From positions 1,382,801 to 1,446,800 of the forward strand of contig BCJJ01000004.1 in assembly GCA_039545355.1 (NCBI GenBank): DNA of 64,000 bases, read 5' to 3'. Position numbers and translations under genes: made by a program. Shown here in pieces: positions 58,722-64,000 of this stretch (its first letter is position 1; each line of letters opens with the position of its first letter). Source of the stretch: Trichosporon coremiiforme (lineage: Eukaryota > Basidiomycota > Tremellomycetes > Trichosporonales > Trichosporonaceae). The notes beneath the pieces were generated by a model. That model saw only the letters and a list, made by a program, of their open reading frames with translations, ran no database searches and had not been told where the DNA came from.

Positions 58722-60576
58722 CTAATGGTCCTTGCCTTCCTTGACGCGAACCTTGAAGGCCCCGCGCTCTCGAACCGCATTGACCTCGTCCAGCGCCCAC
58801 TTGCGACACGCCCGGTCCTCGTCTGGTGTCGTCGTCCATCGTGAACGCGCAACGATGCCCCACCCACGCGTGGATGGAATTCGGAGCGATTCCTTCTCCC
58901 ACTTCCACCCGCACTGAAGGCCTTCCCATCCGAGCCACATCACGTATGACTTGTAGCGCGACGATCCAGCTTCCAGGCCTGCTTCGAACCCGCCTTCCGG
59001 CGTGTGCGTATGCGGCGGTGCCTTGTACTCGAGCGTCGTGAACTTCTCGTCCAGCGTGTGCAAGCAACAAGGTGCAAGCAACAAGGCAGCGACAGGTAGG
59101 GCACTGGCTCACGGGGGATGAGTGATAGTAGTGGGATCCAGGGCTGTGATAGTGCGTCAGTACTTCGTGGCAGAATTAGGCATGCGTGACTCACAGTGAG
59201 CTCGTCGGCGTGGTTACCTAGCATGAACGACCCTTGTTTGATAACGCAGTCCTCGCGCCCAGGCCACTCCCCAGCCTCCCACTGCTCGAGCGTCTCTGGA
59301 AACCAACTCGGCATGTCGATGGGCAGCTCGATCAGGGACGCCTGCGTCTTGTCCGGGTACTCGGGCCATGTCCGACGTGCACGCAGCTCGTATCCCTTTC
59401 CATCGTAGCCCTGCACTGTCAGCGCCACGGGCCGACGAGATCCCTCCTTTTGCACTCACCTCGGAGGTCAGGATATGGACGATAAGGCCGTTGCCCTGAG
59501 GTTGTCAGGTGTTGCATAGCTGCGGCAAACTTACACATCCTAGGTCGACGAAGCCAGCCGGTGGGCGTCCCCACGTGTCCCACTCCTGTCCTGTGATGGC
59601 CGGTCCTTCCCGTGGCGGATACATGTCCTTCCACAGCAGCATCAAGAAGGTGCAGATCGCGATATCCTGTGAGCCCCAAAGTGAAAGGTCGTCAGGCAAC
59701 GCCCGGTCATCTGGTGAGCCCTGGTTCTGCGGGTTTGTATTCGGTACGAAGTCGTCACACCATCGCATCCACTTACCTTCCACACATGTCGTTTGACATC
59801 CTCCACCTTTGTGCTCCATGCCAGAGGCACCCGCGAATCGAGCTTCTTATGGCGCTCCTTCAGCGTCTGGTACAGGTCCTGGAACGGCTCGCGAGGCACA
59901 ACAACCTGGGAGTCAGCTAAGCAGGGTAGACATTTCTAGCTCACATCATGGTGCACCCTCTTCTGGTACCCGATCATCGTCCCATAACCGTGCTTGTGCA
60001 GCTTCTCCAGCAGCGCAAGACAAGTCCGGTTCAGCCGCCTCTCGACAACCGCCTGCGCCTCAATCCGTGCCTCGGGAGAGTCGTCCTCGAGAACGGTAGC
60101 AGGCGGTTGAACCGGTGCAGCTTCCGGTAGCGGCGGAGCCAGAGGCGATCGTCGTCGGGGTGCTTTCGGCGGAGGCGCCATCAGCTCGGGGTTGCCGGTG
60201 GACGGCGTGTCGTCGAACGGGAGGTAGGACACGGAGAGCGTGCCATAGACCCGTGGGACACCTTCCTCGGGCATGGCCGCCTCAGTGTCCTTCGCAGCCT
60301 GCCACTGGAATGCGAGTTTGCGGACTGGCGGATGATAGTAAGGCACGTTGCCGGAGCCGACAGCGGTGTTACCCATTTCTCGGTCTCTGAGTCTAGCGGA
60401 CTGGCGTGCTCGCGGGGAAGGTGGGTCGGCTTAAACTTTGGTCGCGGCGGGGTCTGGATCGTAGTCTTAACGGGCTTGGCAGGAGCCTTAGGCTTCGAGG
60501 AGAAGGCCGGGAACGACCCTCCATTCAAGTTAGTACTCGCGACACCGTTGGTGATGCCTTCGGTGCCGTCGACCAT
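58722..60576 (-). CDS. TRM44: tRNA(Ser) Um44 2'-O-methyltransferase (Trm44), frame broken by a 14-bp duplication
   Basis: SAM-dependent enzyme that methylates U44 of tRNA-Ser. Exons are 60576-60437, 60386-59945, 59905-59777, 59666-59535, 59495-59460, 59410-59195 and 59143-58722. Family blocks appear in order: VPYYHPPVRKLAFQW, LNRTCLALLEKLHKHGYG, RVHHDVVVPREPFQDLYQTLKERH, DIAICTFLMLLWKDMYP, the SAM motif VDLGCGNGLIVHIL and SYVMWLGWEGLQCGWKWEKESLRIPSTR. In the last exon a perfect 14-bp tandem duplication (59059-59086) shifts the frame inside the conserved LPCCLH segment; without it the exons sum to 501 codons. As read, the protein would lose its last 120 or so residues. The first splice (60387-60436) is weak; an alternative start is 60376. 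Either a genuine disabling mutation or an assembly artefact. Confidence 0.82.
59059..59086. repeat. Perfect 14-bp tandem duplication inside TRM44
   Basis: The unit TGCAAGCAACAAGG (plus strand) occurs twice with no spacer, at 59059-59072 and 59073-59086. Its length is not a multiple of three, so it changes the TRM44 reading frame. Confidence 0.95.
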
Positions 60577-61134
60577 GGTGCCTCGGGATGATTGTTGTCG
60601 TTCTGGTCGATCCGAAATCTCAGTACATGGTCGATCGACAGAGGACCTGGAAAGTGGAGGTGAGGTCGAGTGAGTGATAAGATTGGGGCCGCGACATGAG
60701 GGGAGCATGACGTGTTACATGGGACACGTGCTCTGCGGACATGGTGAATGATATCCGGGTCACAAGTCAGGAAAGTATCCGTTGGCCTGGAAAAAGAAGC
60801 TGCGCAGAGGTTGGCCTAAGCGAATATGACGCCTGGCTGGACTGGCTCGGCGCGACGTCTGAGTGGAAGCGCAAAGTCTGATTGAGTGGTCTGGCTCCGG
60901 AGTCGCGGGCTCCCTTTGGCGTGGACGCGGTACGATGATCGGCCCCTGAGCCGTGGTATCTGGGACATGAATCATTGGGTCATTGGGTGCCACGTCTGAC
61001 TTTCGAGGGACAACCAAGCTTGGTGACGCGCCCAAAGTTCACTACTTGCATAGCAGAGCCTCCCGCTTTTCTGCTCCCTCTCCTAACCCGGAACTTGGCA
61101 TCGACTTCGACTTTGCCAACTCCTCCATTCCACC
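60577..61134. promoter_or_regulatory. Divergent promoter region, TRM44 / sphingolipid C9-methyltransferase
   Basis: About 560 nt between divergent start codons of two methyltransferase genes. No gene seen and no specific element recognised. Confidence 0.45.
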
Positions 61135-63088
61135 ATGGCTGAAGTCAAAAAGGAGTCTCCTACTCTGCAGGAGCTGCAGCAGCCTGTCCAGAAGCCTGTC
61201 ACCCTGTGAGTTGTCTGATGTGCGCTCAATGAGCTTCCAACTGACCTTGCGCAGCACCAAGTGGAAGGCTATCCACAATGCCACTCTCCCTGCCGAGGGC
61301 TCGGGTGCGTTCAACAACGTGCACCTTGCTATCCTCGACCTCGCTGTGCCCTGGTTCGTGCAGCGCATGATCCCGTTCAAGACTGGATGGAAGACGTACT
61401 GGTTCCTGTTCGCCCTCTTCTTCGTCCCCCTCACGATCGGCTACTGGATTATCACGTCTCGTTTCGGCCCGCGCAAGAATGAGCGCACCAAGCTCCCCAA
61501 CCGCCCCCTGTCCGAGTACTACACGATCAAGGACCGCGAGCTCGCGGCCAAGTATGACGGCAAGAAGATGCCGATGCAGGTCTTCCACGACGCCTACTTT
61601 GAGGGCAAGATTGACTTCAACGGCGACGTCCTCGACGTCATGGAGAAGCGCCACGACTGGTCTCTGTTCGAGCTCACGCCCGAGAACTTCCGTTACGTCC
61701 TGTTCAACCTGATTCCCGACGTCATCTTCCACACGCAGAAGCAGGACGAGGACCAGATCCGCGACAACTACGACCGAGGAGACGACTTCTACGCCTGGTT
61801 CCTCGGACCCCGCATGATCTACACCTCTGGCGTTATCCGCGACATCAACCGTGAGGAGACCCTCGAGGAGCTCCAGGACAACAAGCTCAACATGGTCTGC
61901 GAGAAGCTCGACCTGCAGCCGGGAGACCGCATGCTCGACATTGGCTGTGGCTGGGGAACCCTCATCGCCCACGCTGCCAAGAACTACGGTGCCGACGTCA
62001 CTGGTGTCACTGTTGCCCAGACTGGTGCTGCGTTCGCCGAGCGCCGCCTGCGTGAGAACGGCGTCCCCGAGTCGCAGGGCCGCGTGCTGTGCATGGACTA
62101 CCGCGAGATCCCGAACAAGAAGGGCTACTACAACAAGATCTCCTGCCTCGAGATGGCCGAGCACGTCGGTCTGCGCCGCTACTCGACCTTCCTGAAGGAG
62201 CTGTACGACCTGCTGGACGACGATGGAGTGCTCGTCTTCCAGGTTGCCGGTCTGCGCAAGCAGTGGCAATTCGAGGACCTGATCTGGGGCATCTTCATGA
62301 ACAAGTACGTCTTCCCTGGCGCCGATGCGAGCAAGAACCTCGGCTGGGTCATTGAGCAGCTCGAGGGCGCCGGCTTCGAGGTCAAGAGCATCGACGTCCT
62401 CGGCGTGCACTACTCGGCCACCATCTGGCAGTGGTACAAGAACTGGCTCAGCAACCGCGACAAGGTCGTTGCCAAGTACGGCGAGCGCTGGTTCCGCATC
62501 TGGGCCTACTTCCTTGCCTACTCCGTCATTGTCGCCCGCCAGGGCTCCTCGTCTGTCTTCCAGATCACCCTCCACAAGAACCTCAACGCCTTTGACCGCT
62601 GCGGCCAGATCCCCACCCACGCCGCGACCCAGGCCCCCGTTAGCCGCGAGATCAAGTCGGTCGAGTCCCACCGCGAGTTCTGGCCCGAGATGTACGGTGC
62701 TGCTGCTAAGCCCGCTGTTCCTGCCGCCGCTGCTGTCCCCGCTCCTGCTGCCTCCAAGCCTGCGGCCGTCTCGGCCGAGCCCACCCTCTCCGCCGCCTCG
62801 ACCGCCGCCCTCGGCGGTCTCTCCGCTGCCGCTGCCGCTCCCAAGCCGGCGACGCAGAACGCTTTCGCGGCCAACGACGCCTCGTACGAGTCCAAGCTCG
62901 ACCCCACCTTTGACCCGACCCCGATTACGGCCCAGAACGCGTTTGCGCCCAAGGCCGTCGCCGAGCCTGACTTTGCTGCCTCTGTCGTGCCCGACGAGGT
63001 CAAGGCTGTCGCTGCCGAGCCCATCGTCCCCGTCGTGCCCAAGGTTGAGGACGCGGAGGGTGCCGATGTCACTGGTACTGCCATCTAA
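61135..63088 (+). CDS. Sphingolipid C9-methyltransferase
   Basis: Membrane-bound SAM-dependent enzyme that methylates C9 of the sphingoid base in fungal glucosylceramide, related to cyclopropane fatty-acid synthases. Exons are 61135-61205 and 61255-63088, giving 634 aa. Two hydrophobic segments at about residues 45-60 and 70-90 (YWFLFALFFVPLTIGYWII) anchor it. Family blocks follow: PLSEYYTIKD, FNLIPDVIFHTQKQDEDQIRD, DFYAWFLGPRMIYTSGVI, the SAM motif MLDIGCGWGTLIAHAAK at about 250, ISCLEMAEHVGLRRYSTFL and GVHYSATIWQWYKNW. After EFWPEMYG the protein continues for about 115 residues of Ala/Pro/Val-rich sequence containing two QNAFA motifs, which I do not recall from homologues. A 659-codon antisense frame overlaps it and is rejected. 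Confidence 0.94.
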
Positions 63089-63929
63089 GCTCTCTCTGAA
63101 GGGCCTGTAGAAGGTGTCGGTAGGAGAGTGGTCGGGGTGAGGGAGTGAGTGAGGGAGGGGTGATAGAGAGGGGAGAATTTTGGAGAAGGAGGATGATGAG
63201 AGCAAACTGAAAGCACTAGGTGCAGACCGTAGATCTCATGACCGAAACATGAACTTTATGGAATATGATCAAGGACATGATCCCTTGCTGCCCTGCTGCA
63301 TTGCTGATTCTGCTTCACAACGACTGATTCTGCTTCATAACGACCAAGTGAGCTTCGTCATGGACTCATGTACGATGCTTCGAAGTTGAACAGCCTGACC
63401 AATGAGCCCGAGACTTGCTCGGCCACGTCATCTATCCATTCATTCGAGCCGAACGGGACTGCTTTCACCCTTGGGATGGGCACGCAGGCCCAGAGGACGG
63501 CGAGACGGACACTCTTGCGGAGGTCGATTGCTCCCCTCCGTCGCTCAGACTGCTCGGCCAGCTTCTGACTGCTTCTGACCGCCCCACTGTATCTGCCACT
63601 TCCGAGTGCTCATGCCTCGCAAGTAGAGTGTAGATCTCCCTCGACATGCCGCTGCGCGTTGCGTCGCAAAGAGTCGGGTCAGTCGCAGTCGGGTCAGTCA
63701 CCACGCGCTCCCACACGACCGTTCCCCCTCCCAACTTTCGATCTTAGTCTTAGAACTTTGGAGTCTTAGATTAATGCATACAAACCGCCTGGGGCGGAAA
63801 CTGCTGGCGACTGTGTATTTTGCGTCGACCACAGTCGTCCTCCTGTCCTTGTCCTCACTAGAGCCCCTCTCCTCGGCCCGAGAAGAGGAGCTGTTCTCGA
63901 TTTTTTAAAGAGTTGGCCGCCCGGATCGC
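63089..63929. other. Intergenic, convergent 3' region
   Basis: About 840 nt. It contains an imperfect 20-nt tandem pair at 63304-63343 and a repeated GTCGGGTCAGTC near 63670-63700. Frames here are short and without motif. Confidence 0.5.
63304..63343. repeat. 20-nt tandem duplication, one mismatch
   Basis: The units 63304-63323 and 63324-63343 (CTGATTCTGCTTCAYAACGA) differ at one position. They lie about 220 nt downstream of the methyltransferase stop codon. Confidence 0.85.
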
Positions 63930-64000
63930 TTAGGCGACCTCGGTGATGCCGTGCGAGGCCTTCTTGCCCGTCGCCATCTCCAACTTCATGAAAGCAATGG
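63930..64000 (-). CDS. 3' end of an unidentified gene, cut by the window
   Basis: The minus strand from the right edge reads an open frame ending ...AFMKLEMATGKKASHGITEVA and a TAA at 63930-63932, followed by an A/T-rich stretch (TTTAAAAAA on this strand) as expected of a 3' UTR. Only about 22 codons are visible, too few to name the product, and an intron boundary may lie within them. Confidence 0.45.
   Translation of the reverse strand, partial: IAFMKLEMATGKKASHGITEVA

Noticed and set aside
61226..63205. 659-codon open frame on the minus strand
   Set aside because: It is fully antisense to the sphingolipid C9-methyltransferase, which has clear family motifs. GC-rich third positions of the real gene remove stops from the opposite frame; the antisense product is Val/Gly/Leu/Arg-biased and motif-free.

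Overview
The window is nuclear DNA of a basidiomycete yeast, most likely a tremellomycete of the Trichosporonales type. The evidence is GC-rich, tightly packed, intron-rich genes; mostly 32-60 nt introns with GTGAGT/GTAAGT donors, a CTGAC or CTAAC branch site and a CAG acceptor; and a sphingolipid C9-methyltransferase, an enzyme of filamentous and basidiomycete fungi that S. cerevisiae lacks. All splice sites were placed by hand. Each multi-exon model was tested by checking that its exons sum to a whole number of codons and rebuild conserved family motifs.

Layout, left to right. 1-10.1 kb: a left-truncated unknown gene (-), sphingosine-1-phosphate lyase DPL1 (-), a zincless Fpg/Nei-type DNA glycosylase (+), an unrecognised gene (+) and glutamate 5-kinase PRO1 (+). 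10.5-18.5 kb: centromere protein MIF2/CENP-C (+), the C2-WW-HECT ubiquitin ligase RSP5 (+) and tri-snRNP protein SNU23 (-). 19.9-31.1 kb: a single-pass membrane protein (+), insulinase-type peptidase STE23 (+), complex I subunit NDUFS8 (-) and CAF-1 subunit CAC2 (-). 33.5-43.3 kb: RAD51 (+), heme A synthase COX15 (-), N-acetyltransferase NAA10 (+), AAA ATPase AFG2 (-) and a CHFR-like RING/PBZ protein (+). 44-54.3 kb: a Zn2Cys6 transcription factor (+), SNRNP27 (-), THO subunit THOC1 (+), lipid-homeostasis factor ARV1 (-) and a UspA-domain protein (+). 55-64 kb: a mucin-like single-pass membrane protein (-), tRNA Um44 methyltransferase TRM44 (-, apparently frameshifted), sphingolipid C9-methyltransferase (+) and the 3' tip of an unknown gene (-).

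This is an ordinary chromosomal arm of housekeeping genes, with no operon, mobile element, rRNA, tRNA or CRISPR array seen. Loose functional themes are DNA replication, repair and chromatin (RAD51, CAC2, MIF2, glycosylase), tri-snRNP splicing (SNU23, SNRNP27), mRNP/ribosome/tRNA maturation (THOC1, AFG2, TRM44), mitochondrial respiration (NDUFS8, COX15) and sphingolipid/sterol metabolism (DPL1, ARV1, C9-methyltransferase). Many neighbours are divergent pairs sharing a 0.3-0.7 kb promoter.

The most interesting observations are a perfect 14-bp tandem duplication that breaks the TRM44 frame; a roughly 690-nt leader with no AUG upstream of the mucin-like gene; a possible mitochondrial presequence exon on STE23; two unrecognised genes; and a motif shared by the two tri-snRNP proteins.
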